A DNA stretch of 61,228 nt from Desulfofustis sp. PB-SRB1 (GCA_016722945.1 JAEQMT010000036.1:1-61228); one strand, 5' to 3'; positions 14,811-23,307 are shown, counted from the first letter of the stretch. Translations and numbers: made by a program. Notes: generated by a model not told the origin, from the sequence alone.

Positions 14811-16553
14811 CTATGTCCCGGGAAGATCTTTGATGCAGCGGACTGACAATCCGTAGCCCCGATAAGGACCTCCGTGACTGATGTATGTCGCGGTAAAGTA
14901 GAAGTTTCTGGCGCCTCTTCCTCCATGACTCGATGCGGGTGAACTGGACCAGTAGTTGCCTTCACTGTCGCTATCATTGGCTGGGTCGCCGGCATGCCTG
15001 ATGTTTGTTTGCTGATAATCATACACCCCCCAATATCCGGTAAAGGTCATTTTAAGGGTGCTATTAAAGGCATCGTAGCCATTGGCTATCTCTGCAGCCG
15101 TGGTTTCAGCCTGCCACTCCTCGGTTGTGGGCAACCGAAACCCGGCCGGGCAGGGGTCGTTAAGCCCATTTTGCCAAAGACCGTCATTTTTGGGATTTCT
15201 CCAGTCATATTGATATGAACCACTGGGAACTATGAACTGGTCGGTGGGTGGCTGATCATTATCAAACGATGTTCCGGTGGCTGTGCTCCCGTTTAGCCTG
15301 GCCGCCGACGCATCGCTGTACCACTCAATTTCATGATGACCGTCGGCCGGACGACCCCACTGAAAGTTATTCCCGTAGGCGCGGCAGTCATTAAGCGTTT
15401 CCGCCGCCCGATGAGCGCCAAGATTGCGGTCCATCCAGATTCTACCGGCAGCACCGGTCACCTCCACAATCTCGGTATCTTCCGGCCTCACATAGGAGGC
15501 ACATATGGTGGTGACATCGGTTGTTAGAGTGCTGCCGGCCACGCTATAGCCATGTACCCCATAGGCAAGCGGGGTGCCGCTGCCGTAGAGGCTGATCATC
15601 TGATTTCCTGGCCCGCTGAACGTCCCCGAACCACGATACGTCACACCGTTTACCGTATCAGTTGTGGCACTCCAGATGCCGGGTTGGGTTACACTCACTT
15701 CCAGTACAAGTGGTTCTTCGGCGGAGAGAGGGACATCCCATTCGTTTCTGCCGGGATCACTTACCACCGATATATAGTCAAACTCAGCGTTTGATTCTAT
15801 AAAACTTGCCTCAACCGTACAGTTCGCCGTGACAGCATCGGTGGTGTAGGTGTTACCTACTAATGAACCGCCGCAAGTCCCGCCCACCGGGTCAACTATG
15901 GCAAAATCAATATCCGGGATAATAGTGAAGCTAATTGTGCCACCAGACGCTATAACCTGCGCTTTATCGGGATTGATGGTGCCATTTTCTCTAGCCGACG
16001 GCGTCACCGTGTAAGTCAGGATTGTAAACGAGGCCTCAACTGTACAGTCCGCCGTGACAGCATCGGTGGTGTAGGCGTTACCGTCTAATGAACCGCCGCA
16101 AGTCCCGCCGACGGATTCTATGGTGTAATTTGTGGCAGGAGTCACGGTAAAGCTCGTTCTGTCTCCTTTTCTGACAACCTGCGCTGTATCGGGACTGATG
16201 GTGCCATTTTCTCCAGCCGACGGCGTCACCGTGTAAGTCAGGATTGTAAACGAGGCCTCAACTGTACAGTCCGCCGTGACAGCATCGGTGGTGTAGGTGT
16301 TACCGTCTAATGAACCGCCGCAAGTCCCGCCGACGGATTCTATGGTGTAATTTGTGGCAGGAGTCACGGAAAAGCTCGTTCTGTCTCCTTTCCTGACAAT
16401 CTGCGCTGTATCTGGACTGATGGTGCCATTTTCTCTAGCCGACGGCGTCACCGTGTAAGTCAGGAGTTCAGCAACAACGGAGGGCAACTCAAATGGACAG
16501 ATACTTCTGGCTTCCGGCCAGGAGGTCCGTGCTCGTTCTGTCTTTTCTGACAA
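14811..16553 (-). CDS. Exported repeat protein with Fibrobacter-type C-terminal domain; N-terminus damaged
   Basis: About 580 aa. Residues 31-255 hold three tandem 74-aa repeats (LTYTVTPSARENGTISPD start, VGGTCGGSLDGN middle, DCTVEASF end), of the divergent InlB-B/Big-like surface repeat type. The C-terminal half (from about 380) matches the Fibrobacter succinogenes major domain: GRIWMDRNLGA, NNFQWGRPADGH, NDPCPAGFRLPTTEEW and NYWSSSPA. Such proteins are secreted, yet this frame has no signal peptide. A perfect signal peptide (MQKRTLSALLAAMLLWLAGY) is encoded 97 bases upstream at 16567-16650 but ends at a stop, and remnants of another repeat unit lie between. The start shown is therefore only the first Met of the open frame. 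The gene is probably silenced or needs a corrected sequence. Confidence 0.75.
   Translation of the reverse strand: MSEKTERARTSWPEARSICPFELPSVVAELLTYTVTPSARENGTISPDTAQIVRKGDRTSFSVTPATNYTIESVGGTCGGSLDGNTYTTDAVTADCTVEASFTILTYTVTPSAGENGTISPDTAQVVRKGDRTSFTVTPATNYTIESVGGTCGGSLDGNAYTTDAVTADCTVEASFTILTYTVTPSARENGTINPDKAQVIASGGTISFTIIPDIDFAIVDPVGGTCGGSLVGNTYTTDAVTANCTVEASFIESNAEFDYISVVSDPGRNEWDVPLSAEEPLVLEVSVTQPGIWSATTDTVNGVTYRGSGTFSGPGNQMISLYGSGTPLAYGVHGYSVAGSTLTTDVTTICASYVRPEDTEIVEVTGAAGRIWMDRNLGAHRAAETLNDCRAYGNNFQWGRPADGHHEIEWYSDASAARLNGSTATGTSFDNDQPPTDQFIVPSGSYQYDWRNPKNDGLWQNGLNDPCPAGFRLPTTEEWQAETTAAEIANGYDAFNSTLKMTFTGYWGVYDYQQTNIRHAGDPANDSDSEGNYWSSSPASSHGGRGARNFYFTATYISHGGPYRGYGLSVRCIKDLPGT
15787..16452 (-). 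repeat. Three tandem 222-bp coding repeats
   Basis: The phrase GTGTAAGTCAGG recurs at 16009, 16231 and (as GTGTAAGTCAGGAG) 16453, giving an exact 222-bp period equal to 74 codons. The two units between 16009 and 16452 are almost identical at the DNA level, indicating recent duplication; the third, 15787-16008, is more diverged. Such arrays change copy number easily. Confidence 0.85.
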
Positions 16554-16566
16554 TCTGGCTGTCTGG

Positions 16567-16650
16567 TTAATAGACTACCAAAAGCAACATATAGCCTGCC
16601 AGCCAAAGCAACATAGCTGCCAGCAGTGCTGACAATGTTCTTTTTTGCAT
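16567..16650 (-). pseudogene. Detached signal-peptide exon of the 14811-16553 protein
   Basis: ATG at 16650, preceded on the minus strand by AGGGGAAAAT, opens a 27-codon frame encoding MQKRTLSALLAAMLLWLAGY and a few hydrophobic residues, then TAA. After that stop the same frame reads PDSQIVRKDRTS, which matches PDTAQIVRKGDRTS of the repeat units, so this is the decayed beginning of the same gene. Deletions inside a first repeat appear to have moved the signal peptide out of frame. Confidence 0.65.
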
Positions 16651-17005
16651 GGTATTTTCCCCTTTAGCAAGTGCTTCAAAGTAGAGTAAGATCTCCAAAT
16701 AATGCGTTTTTTGTCCTCAAAAAACCGCTTTGTTCCAATAGGCTCGATAACAGTATACACAATTTGGTCATACCCTGCTATGTCCACGGCAATTCGCCCG
16801 CTGATTCCTTTCCCTTGGCCGGGTCAGCACCCACACCGCTTACCCGCTCCACAGAAATTGAAAATGGGGTAGGCGTCTTCTCTTCTTTGGCATAGAGGAA
16901 AAGATGGTACACGTTATATACCGTGTTTGCCTCTTGCACTTAGCAAATCTAGAGTTAATTTTTACATGGCTATAACTTCGTTACTATTTTTGATCGGAGG
17001 ACATA
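16651..17005. other. Divergent intergenic region
   Basis: About 355 AT-rich bases between the signal-peptide start at 16650 (minus) and the small exported protein at 17006 (plus). It should hold both promoters, but no pair of hexamers is convincing. A GGAGG ribosome-binding site just before 17006 is clear. Confidence 0.5.
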
Positions 17006-17491
17006 ATGAATCGCTTGATGAATATTTTATCTGTAACGGCAATTTTGATTGTGTGGGTAATGGCTGGTAACGTGGCTGCAGCCGATAAAGACATAACCGG
17101 ATGGGAGACCGATTCGCCATACAACCAGCTTTACAATCCAAAAGAGAGAGATTCAATAAAGGGCACCATCACCAAATTCATCACCGTCAAGCCCATGAAG
17201 GGGATGGCGCCGGGCACCGCATTTTACCTGGATGAGGGTGATGGTGAGCGGCTGCTCGTTCATGTCTGCCCAAAATCGTATGCCACCGCCCGGGAAACGG
17301 GGCTACAGGCCGGAGACTGGGTTAAGATCAAAGGGGTGTGGATGGATATTGAAGACGAGACGGTATTCGTCGCCGCCAAGATCAAGAAAGACAGCGGCTA
17401 CTCCTACAAGGTACGATTGAGCAGCGACGGCACCCCGTTTTGGACCATGCCGCCGGAGCAGCTTGAAGCGGAGCTGGCCGCGGTTGAGTAG
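17006..17491 (+). CDS. Small exported protein, probable OB-fold
   Basis: A 161-aa protein with a signal peptide (MNRLMNILSVTAILIVWVMA, cleavage near NVAAA-D). The mature part is rich in alternating beta-strand segments: DSIKGTITKFITVKPM, GTAFYLDEGDGERLLVHV, GLQAGDWVKIKGVWM and DETVFVAAKIKK, a pattern like small periplasmic OB-fold proteins. The ribosome-binding site GGAGG is well placed; Met 17018 is a possible second start. A single Cys (HVCPKSY) is present. No ligand or partner can be named and the family is unassigned. It is a single-gene unit, followed at once by repeat copies D and E. Confidence 0.7.
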   Translation: MNRLMNILSVTAILIVWVMAGNVAAADKDITGWETDSPYNQLYNPKERDSIKGTITKFITVKPMKGMAPGTAFYLDEGDGERLLVHVCPKSYATARETGLQAGDWVKIKGVWMDIEDETVFVAAKIKKDSGYSYKVRLSSDGTPFWTMPPEQLEAELAAVE

Positions 17492-17502
17492 AAACTATTT
17501 TT

Positions 17503-17668
17503 TGATGGGCTCGTAGAAACCCCCAATTACGCTTATTGTGGAGCTGAATCGCAAATTAATAATCATTTGAATTGTACTTGGATTACCGCTCCAGCCTGCC
17601 CCTGAGTGTTGTTAACGAGGGCGGTAGTGACGGTGTTAAGAAATTGTGAGGTTTCTCCGTATCCATCA
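17503..17668 (-). repeat. MITE-like intergenic repeat, copy D (reverse orientation, diverged)
   Basis: In reverse complement this matches copies A, B and C: ends TGATGG...GAGAAACC and GGGTTTCTACGAGCCC(AT)CA, with the internal landmarks CCGCCCTCGTTAACAACACT and GGGGCAGGCTGGAG retained but several substitutions. It is the oldest-looking copy. It lies directly next to copy E. Confidence 0.7.
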
Positions 17669-17673
17669 TTACA

Positions 17674-17837
17674 TGATGAAGTCGTAAAAAGTCAGACTTG
17701 CAGGCTAAGATGGCTAGGTAAAAATACAGCTCTACTAGGAGTGGTGGTCGTTTTGGCCTCGCAGGCGTACATATGGTACGTCGAGAAGTCAAAACGATCC
17801 CACGACGACGTAGAGCGAAGTTTTTACGACGCCATCA
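17674..17837. repeat. MITE-like element E with the same ends but a different interior
   Basis: The ends TGATGAAGTCGTAAAAAG and GTTTTTACGACGCCATCA are inverted repeats of the same type as copies A-D, and the length (164 bp) is the same, but the interior sequence is unrelated. CCATCATTA occurs both at the junction with copy D and at its right end. The right end touches the stop codon of the radical SAM gene. It may be a second subfamily mobilised by the same enzyme. Confidence 0.6.
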
Positions 17838-18995
17838 TTAGATGAACCGCTGTACGATCCTTTCGATTTTCTCGTCCATATTATCGGGGGTGGCGCCGAT
17901 CTGCTCGCAAAGCCGTTCAACATTGTTTCTGACGCTTGGGTTACGCAGATCTTTCAGCCGTGCCACCCGATGGGTTCGCCGGCCAATACAAAAAAGCATC
18001 TGCTCGTAAGGTGGCAACCTCAGAAACTCTTCTATCGGCCGCATCATTTTTCCCTTGTCAGCAGGCAGCACCCCATCCACCTCGTTAAACAGATTGAGGA
18101 CATGGTCACTGGCGATGGTGCTGGTGATACCGTCAAGCGCGTCGATAAACAAGAGGAGTTCTTCGGCCATGCCCACCTCGCCCACTGGCTCAAAATCGCC
18201 TGATCGGTACTGCTGGGTCAAGGGAGCGGTGGGGGGCAGGGCAAGCGATCTCAGTCTGATGAAATCGGGGTTGATCTGATTGAGCGCGTCCGCCGTTTCC
18301 AGGGCGTGTTCGCGGGAGTAGCGTTTTCCTCCCAGACCGGGCATAACATATTCCGAGAGTTCAATCCCCGCTTTTTTCACCTTCGTGCCCGCTTGTATCT
18401 GAGTGGCCTTGTCACTGCCTTTTTTGACCAGTGCCAGGACCCGATCAGCACCCGATTCCAGGCCGATATGGATCCGGTTCAGGCCGGCGTCGGCCATTTC
18501 CAGCAGATGGTCATCGCTTATTTTGGCGATGGTTTGCGAACGACCATAGGAGGTGATTCTGGTAACCGTTGGAAAACAAAAGGTAAGATGACGCAGGATT
18601 CTGATAAGATCTTCCGGCTTGATAATCAGGCTGTTGCCGTCTTGCAGAAATATTGATTTCATGCCGCCCGCGACAAACTGATATGCGGCATGTTCGGCAT
18701 GCAGATCGCTTATCGTGCTCTGCGCCAGTGTCCTGTTTGGCGAATCGCCGTTGCGCTTGGCCGCAACGATGATATCCACGCACCGCTTGACCGTATCGAT
18801 ATCTCTGAGCACATGCTCCACCGGGCGGCGACTGAAGGTGGCGTCTTTATAGACCGGGCAGAAGGTGCACCGATTCCAGGGGCAGTTCCTGGTTACCCGG
18901 ATCAGCAGACTCTCGGCCTCGCTGGGAGGCCTGATCGGCCCCAGTTCAAACCCTTTATATGATTCTGTCTCGTTCATGGCGAGGCGCTTTGTCAT
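17838..18995 (-). CDS. Radical SAM protein in a lysA operon
   Basis: A 385-aa radical SAM enzyme. The 4Fe-4S site is TRNCPWNRCTFCPV with Cys at residues 38, 43 and 46 (CX4CX2C, one residue longer than the usual first gap but common in this RNCPWN-type group). HIGLESGADRVLALVKKG is the conserved strand after the SAM-binding GGM region, and LSEYVMPGLGGKRYSREH is typical of Elp3/MiaB-like barrels. Substrate unknown. Its ATG shares a base with the lysA stop (TGATG), so the two are translationally coupled, suggesting work on a lysine or PLP-linked amine pathway; that is inference. The final codons abut repeat element E. Confidence 0.85.
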   Translation of the reverse strand: MTKRLAMNETESYKGFELGPIRPPSEAESLLIRVTRNCPWNRCTFCPVYKDATFSRRPVEHVLRDIDTVKRCVDIIVAAKRNGDSPNRTLAQSTISDLHAEHAAYQFVAGGMKSIFLQDGNSLIIKPEDLIRILRHLTFCFPTVTRITSYGRSQTIAKISDDHLLEMADAGLNRIHIGLESGADRVLALVKKGSDKATQIQAGTKVKKAGIELSEYVMPGLGGKRYSREHALETADALNQINPDFIRLRSLALPPTAPLTQQYRSGDFEPVGEVGMAEELLLFIDALDGITSTIASDHVLNLFNEVDGVLPADKGKMMRPIEEFLRLPPYEQMLFCIGRRTHRVARLKDLRNPSVRNNVERLCEQIGATPDNMDEKIERIVQRFI

Positions 18996-20254
18996 CAGAG
19001 GCGCAGTGATACCGGTTCGTAGTCCAGGGTGGTGAAATAGTCGGCGACCGTTTCCGCTCTTCTGATCAGCTCGACCTCGCCATTGTCGCGCAGCAGCAAC
19101 TCCTGCGGGCGCAGCTTGCCGTTGTAGTTAAATCCCATGGAGTGGCCGTGGGCGCCGGTGTCCTGGATGACCACCAGATCACCGTCATCGATTACCGGCA
19201 GCTCGCGCTGGATGGCGAACTTGTCGTTGTTCTCGCACAGCGAGCCCACCACATCCACCACTTCGGTGGGTGTATCAGCCGTCTTGCCCACCACCTCGAT
19301 GTGGTGATACGCGCCGTACATACCGGGCCGCATGAGTGCCGTCATGCAGGCATCGACGCCGACGTAGGTCCGGTAGATATCCTTGCGGTTGATGGCGCTG
19401 GTCACCAGCACCCCATGCGGGCCGGTCATGTAGCGGCCGCTCTCCATAAACAGGGCCGGCTGGTAGCCGTGTGATCTTTCAAAGTCGGCGAGCGCCGCAG
19501 TGACTTCCCGGCCCAGGGCGTCGATGTTAAGTGGTGATTCCTCCGGCCGGTAGGGTATCCCGAAACCGCCACCGATATTGATAAAAGAAAAAGTGATACC
19601 CTCGGCCCGCTGGATATCGGCGGCCAGTTCAAGCAGCATATTCGCGGTGGTCACCATGTAGGTGTAGTCCAGCTCATTGGAGGCGAGCATGGCGTGCAGG
19701 CCGAATCTGGTGGCGCCACGGGCCTTGGCCCGGTGATAGGCTGTGGGGATCTGGGCGCGGGTGAGACCGTATTTGGCCTCGGCCGGCACCCCGATGATGG
19801 CGTTGCCGTCGCGCTCGGCACCGGGGTTGAAACGAAATGAGATGGTATCGGGAAAGGTGGGCACCTTGTCGATCAGGGTGATGTCATCGAGGTTGAGGAT
19901 ACAGCCGCCATCGGCCTCGGCGACCTCAAACTCATGACGGCTGGTATTGTTTGAGGTAAACATCAGATCTTCTGGCCTGCCACCTGCCTGCCGGGCGAGT
20001 ATCAACTCGGTAATGGAACTGCAGTCAAACCCGAATCCCATATCCTTCATGATGCGTAAAATGGCCGGGTTCGGCAGAGCCTTGACGGCAAAAAATTCCT
20101 GAAACGCCCGGGTTCCCGAGAACGCCTCACGCAATCTGGCGCCGGTGGCGCGGATGCCCGCTTCATCGTAGATATGAAACGGAGTGGCGAAGTGTTGGGT
20201 AATGCGCGGCAGCACCGGGAACAGGCGGGCGCGGAAATCATCGGTAATGGGCAT
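18995..20254 (-). CDS. lysA: Diaminopimelate/ornithine-type fold III PLP decarboxylase (LysA family)
   Basis: A 419-aa fold-type III PLP decarboxylase. The PLP lysine is K58 in FFAVKALPNP. Other landmarks are GFDCSSITEL, the glycine loop NIGGGFGIPYRP for the PLP phosphate, MESGRYMTGP and the catalytic cysteine segment VGSLCENNDKFA. The length agrees with diaminopimelate decarboxylases, the last step of lysine synthesis. However, some specificity regions differ and its operon with Lrp and a radical SAM protein leaves room for another amino-acid substrate. Start ATG 20254 follows a GGAGAA site, and the Lrp stop lies 11 bases upstream. Confidence 0.82.
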   Translation of the reverse strand: MPITDDFRARLFPVLPRITQHFATPFHIYDEAGIRATGARLREAFSGTRAFQEFFAVKALPNPAILRIMKDMGFGFDCSSITELILARQAGGRPEDLMFTSNNTSRHEFEVAEADGGCILNLDDITLIDKVPTFPDTISFRFNPGAERDGNAIIGVPAEAKYGLTRAQIPTAYHRAKARGATRFGLHAMLASNELDYTYMVTTANMLLELAADIQRAEGITFSFINIGGGFGIPYRPEESPLNIDALGREVTAALADFERSHGYQPALFMESGRYMTGPHGVLVTSAINRKDIYRTYVGVDACMTALMRPGMYGAYHHIEVVGKTADTPTEVVDVVGSLCENNDKFAIQRELPVIDDGDLVVIQDTGAHGHSMGFNYNGKLRPQELLLRDNGEVELIRRAETVADYFTTLDYEPVSLRL

Positions 20255-20265
20255 CTGGGTTCTCC

Positions 20266-20721
20266 TTATGTATGGCGCAGGGGGATTTGCGCGGTTTCTT
20301 TCCAGGTAGACAGCACCGGGTGGGTTTTGGTGGCAGTTACCCCGTCAATGGTGCCGATACGCTCGGTGAGCAGGGTATTGAGATCGGAGGTGTTGCGGCA
20401 GCGCAGTTTGACCAGATAGCCGTCAACCCCGGCGATGAAATGCACTTCCTGGACCTGCTCAAGGCGGGCCAGGGATTCGCCGACCGGATCCAGATCTGCT
20501 GGGCCACGTATCTGGACGATAACGAAGACGATCTGCCCGCAGTCGAAATGATCCGGGTTAAGACGCAGTTCGTAGCCGGCGATTACACCCTGCTGCTCCA
20601 TTTTGCGGATGCGTTCCAGCACCGCCGACGGGGCCAGATCGATGCGCCGTGACACCTCAACATTGGGAATGCGTGCCTTTTCCTGCAATATCTTTAGAAT
20701 ACGGTAGTTTGTCTTGTCCAT
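20266..20721 (-). CDS. Lrp/AsnC family transcriptional regulator
   Basis: A 151-aa protein of standard Lrp/AsnC size. The N-terminal helix-turn-helix is at residues 5-45 (NYRILKILQEKARIPNVEVS, then RRIDLAPSAVLERIRKMEQQ). The C-terminal RAM ligand-sensing domain follows (VFVIVQIRGPADLD, VQEVHFIAGVDGYLVKLRCR, TIDGVTATKTHPVL). It is the first gene of an operon with lysA and the radical SAM gene, so it probably senses an amino acid and controls these genes and itself. The AT-rich region just upstream (20722-20886) with CTATATATAG at 20771-20780 is the likely operator. Confidence 0.9.
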   Translation of the reverse strand: MDKTNYRILKILQEKARIPNVEVSRRIDLAPSAVLERIRKMEQQGVIAGYELRLNPDHFDCGQIVFVIVQIRGPADLDPVGESLARLEQVQEVHFIAGVDGYLVKLRCRNTSDLNTLLTERIGTIDGVTATKTHPVLSTWKETAQIPLRHT

Positions 20722-20761
20722 TTCCGGTAGCCAACAGGTTGGTTTATCTCGATAGAAAACG

Positions 20762-20800
20762 ACAATAATTCTATATATAGATATATGTCAAGAATAATAT
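20762..20800 (-). promoter_or_regulatory. AT-rich control region upstream of the Lrp gene
   Basis: On the minus strand TTGACA (20791-20786) is a perfect -35 hexamer; downstream is a run of TATA steps including the palindrome CTATATATAG (20780-20771). The -10 hexamer is ambiguous. A flexible AT-rich palindrome at this position is the usual kind of site for an autoregulating Lrp-type protein. Confidence 0.4.
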
Positions 20801-20886
20801 TCGTTTTATATGGAATTACTTGATCGAATTATTTATACAGCCCCTTTTGCCGCGAAGTAGTAACAGCTTTTTATATAAAGCAAGTA

Positions 20887-21048
20887 TGATGAACTCGTAC
20901 AAACCTCAAAATTGCTTGCTACCGTCATTCCCGCCCTCGATAACAACACTCAAGGGCAGGCTGCAGTGGGAATCCAGTAATTTCATATGACTATTGATTT
21001 AGGTTCAACTCTACAATGACCGTAACTCGGGTTGTTAAGAAGCCATCA
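20887..21048 (+). repeat. MITE-like intergenic repeat, copy B
   Basis: 162 bp, closely matching copies A and C: TGATGAACTCGTACAAACC at the left, CATTCCCGCCCTCGATAACA in the middle, GCAGTGGGAATCCAG, then a less well conserved right end (GGGTTGTTAAGAAGCCATCA). No flanking direct duplication is visible, unlike copies A and C. Confidence 0.8.
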
Positions 21049-21174
21049 ATTAAACGGCTGGAAGCACAGGCATGATGCTGTAAAAACTATTCTGTCCACG
21101 CCACCCCATATTGCCTTTGCGGCCGCTGATGACTAGAAAATGTCATATGAGACTACTATGACAGGAGTTATGCC

Positions 21175-22302
21175 ATGCGCAATTTATACCGCCCGATTCT
21201 AATCATTATCACCACTGTCTGCCTGTTACCTACTATCGCTTATGCTCAACTCTTTGACGCCGAAGACGGGGTGCGGTTTCGGATCGAACCGGTGGCTCAG
21301 GATCTGGGAGTGGTCTGGGCCCTTGCCTTTATCTCAGAAGATGAACTTATGTTTACCGAGCGGCGCGGCACCATCAATACGCTCAATCTTGCAACAGGCG
21401 AGGTGACCCGGCTCGGTGGTGTTCCTGATATCTATGCCTCGGGCCAGGGCGGTATGCTCGACATTGCCCTGCCGCCCGGCTACCAACGGGGCGATTACCT
21501 CTATATCGTCTATTCCAAAGAGCTAGATGGCCAGGGAGTGACCGTGCTGGCCAGGGCCCGCTTGGACGGGCAAAGCTTTGAACAGTGGGAGGAGTTACTG
21601 GTTACCGAGTCGGCCAGTTCCACCGGTCGCCATTATGGCAGCAGGATCGTCTTTGACGGAGAGGGTCATCTCTTTTTCTCGGTGGGTGATCGCGGGGTGC
21701 GGGAAAATGGCCAGGATCTCACCACCCACGCCGGGACGATTGTGCGGTTGCACCTCGACGGCAGTGTCCCCGCCGACAATCCCTTTGTCAATCAGCCCGA
21801 CGCACTGCCGGAGATCTGGAGTTACGGTCACCGCAACCCCCAGGGAATGGTGTATGATACTGCCAATAACCGGTTCTGGGCCATCGAGCATGGCCCGCGC
21901 GGCGGTGACGAACTCAATCTCATTCTACCCGGCCTCAACTACGGATGGGCCGTTATTTCGCATGGCAAAGAATATTGGGGCCCAATGCGGGTGGGGGAGG
22001 CGACCAGCAGGCCCGGCTATGAAGACCCGCGCAAGATATATACCCCATCCATTGCCCCGGGCAGCCTGCTGCTCTATGAAGGTGCGGCTTTTCCCACCTG
22101 GGACGGCAACCTGCTGGTCGGGGCGCTGAAGCTTCGTCACATCAACCGGATCGTGCTGGATGAAGACGGCATGCCCGTCCATGAGGAGCGGTTGCTGGAA
22201 TCGCTGAACGAGCGCATCCGGGCCCTTGCCGCAGACAGCCGGGGAAACGTCTATTTTTCCACCGACAGCGGTACAATCATGCGCATGGTACCGGAGGTGT
22301 AA
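21175..22302 (+). CDS. Soluble PQQ-dependent aldose sugar dehydrogenase family protein
   Basis: A 375-aa exported protein with a signal peptide (MRNLYRPILIIITTVCLLPT, cleavage after AYA-Q). The mature part is a six-bladed beta-propeller of the GSDH/Asd (YliI) family: VWALAFISEDELMFTERRG, GQGGMLDIALPPGY, the catalytic His segment STGRHYGSRIVFDG, SYGHRNPQGMVYD and IEHGPRGGDELNLI. These enzymes oxidise aldoses in the periplasm using PQQ and calcium. No PQQ synthesis genes are in the window, so the cofactor must come from elsewhere. AGGAG lies 8 bases before the ATG. It appears to be a single-gene unit. Confidence 0.88.
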   Translation: MRNLYRPILIIITTVCLLPTIAYAQLFDAEDGVRFRIEPVAQDLGVVWALAFISEDELMFTERRGTINTLNLATGEVTRLGGVPDIYASGQGGMLDIALPPGYQRGDYLYIVYSKELDGQGVTVLARARLDGQSFEQWEELLVTESASSTGRHYGSRIVFDGEGHLFFSVGDRGVRENGQDLTTHAGTIVRLHLDGSVPADNPFVNQPDALPEIWSYGHRNPQGMVYDTANNRFWAIEHGPRGGDELNLILPGLNYGWAVISHGKEYWGPMRVGEATSRPGYEDPRKIYTPSIAPGSLLLYEGAAFPTWDGNLLVGALKLRHINRIVLDEDGMPVHEERLLESLNERIRALAADSRGNVYFSTDSGTIMRMVPEV

Positions 22303-22514
22303 CACCCGAGCCGAGCAGATTAATCCTTCGCCGGCGCCGACGCTGAGTTATTGCGGCGATGTACGCAAACGGTGAAAACGCCTGGAAGTTCTGCTTGTTT
22401 TTCCTATCTATCATCGCTGAGCAGTAATTTCGCTCCGTCCGGCTCCATTTCCAGAGCTGCCGGTAACACGTCAGATATGCTGTTGACCGAACCAGGATGG
22501 TTGAAAAATGATTG

Positions 22515-22561
22515 TTGAAATCTCAAGCAAAAACAGATAATGTAGCCACAATATGTCTACA
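22515..22561 (+). promoter_or_regulatory. Candidate promoter and operator for the relB-like antitoxin
   Basis: TTGAAA (22515-22520) and GATAAT (22536-22541) form a modest promoter with a short 15-base spacer. Directly downstream TGTAG (22541-22545) and CTACA (22557-22561) form an inverted repeat, as expected for autoregulation by a RelB/DinJ ribbon-helix-helix protein. Both assignments are from pattern only. Confidence 0.45.
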
Positions 22562-22578
22562 ATCAAAGAGGGTGTACA

Positions 22579-22848
22579 ATGAGGACTGCAGCCGACACAT
22601 CTATTCGTGCCAGGATAGATTCAGAAACCAAGAGAAAGGCATCCTTAGCGCTTCAGTCAATGGGGCTTTCCATTTCTGATGCTATCCGGATGTTGATGGT
22701 GAGAATTGCCGAAGAAAAATGTATGCCATTTGACATCAGAACACCAAATAAATCGACGCAAGATGCGATCGAAGAGCTTGAAGCAGGCCATGGGAAAAAG
22801 GTAGCCGGTGTTAATGACTTAATGGCGGATCTCAATGCTGACGATTGA
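22579..22848 (+). CDS. RelB/DinJ family antitoxin
   Basis: An 89-aa protein with the ribbon-helix-helix N-terminus of RelB/DinJ antitoxins: TSIRARIDSETKRKASLALQ then SMGLSISDAIRMLMVRIAEE and MPFDIRTPN. The C-terminal tail (TQDAIEELEAGHGKKVAGVN) is the toxin-wrapping region of this family. The stop overlaps the start of the YafQ-like reading frame by 14 bases, the usual coupled arrangement. AGAGGGTGT before the ATG is a plausible ribosome-binding site. It should bind the inverted repeat upstream. Because the partner toxin is frameshifted, this antitoxin may now act alone. Confidence 0.88.
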   Translation: MRTAADTSIRARIDSETKRKASLALQSMGLSISDAIRMLMVRIAEEKCMPFDIRTPNKSTQDAIEELEAGHGKKVAGVNDLMADLNADD

Positions 22849-23114
22849 GTATGCAACAGCATTTAAGCGAGATTTCAAGCGAGAATCAAAGGGCCGCCAT
22901 AAAAAAAATCTCAATGACGATATCGCCGCGATTATAGAACTCTTGCTTGCTGACCAGCCTCTTCCAGTAAAAACTCAAGGACCACAATCTCGCTGGAAAC
23001 TGGGCGACATATAGGGAGTGCCATATAAAACCCGATTTGCTGTTGATCTACCGTAAAGACAGCGATACGCTAAAACTCGCACGCCTTGGATCACACAGTG
23101 AACTATTCGGTTAA
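22835..23114 (+). pseudogene. YafQ-family toxin with a single-base frameshift
   Basis: The frame from ATG 22835 (MLTIEYATAFKRDFKRESK) is a typical YafQ/RelE toxin start, but it ends at TAG 23012-23014. The continuation lies in the next frame: YRECHIKPDLLLIYRK then LARLGSHSELFG, ending TAA 23112-23114. Dropping the A at 23009 restores one 92-codon frame with GDYRECH across the join. Conserved active-site landmarks (ECH, PD, GSHSELF) are present, but the Trp that usually follows PD is Leu. It may be an inactivated toxin, or a sequencing error could mimic this. As written no functional toxin is made. Confidence 0.82.
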
Positions 23115-23307
23115 AAGACACCTGGCATCACCCCCGCAAGCCCACTTTTCGTGTCCCAGAGGCTTTTTAATGCCTTATCATGTCAGGTTCATTGATGAAG
23201 TTGAATGATTTACCGCTTATTTTGCACATATCTCCGCAGAGACCGCGGCAGGCTTTTTTCCCACTAGAACTGGGGCTCATCATAGCCCGGCCACCCAACA
23301 CGTTGGT

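Noticed and set aside
20780-20800. A confident promoter for the Lrp operon
   Set aside because: The -35 hexamer TTGACA is perfect, but every -10 candidate at 16-18 bases is poor, so it is only listed as a control region.
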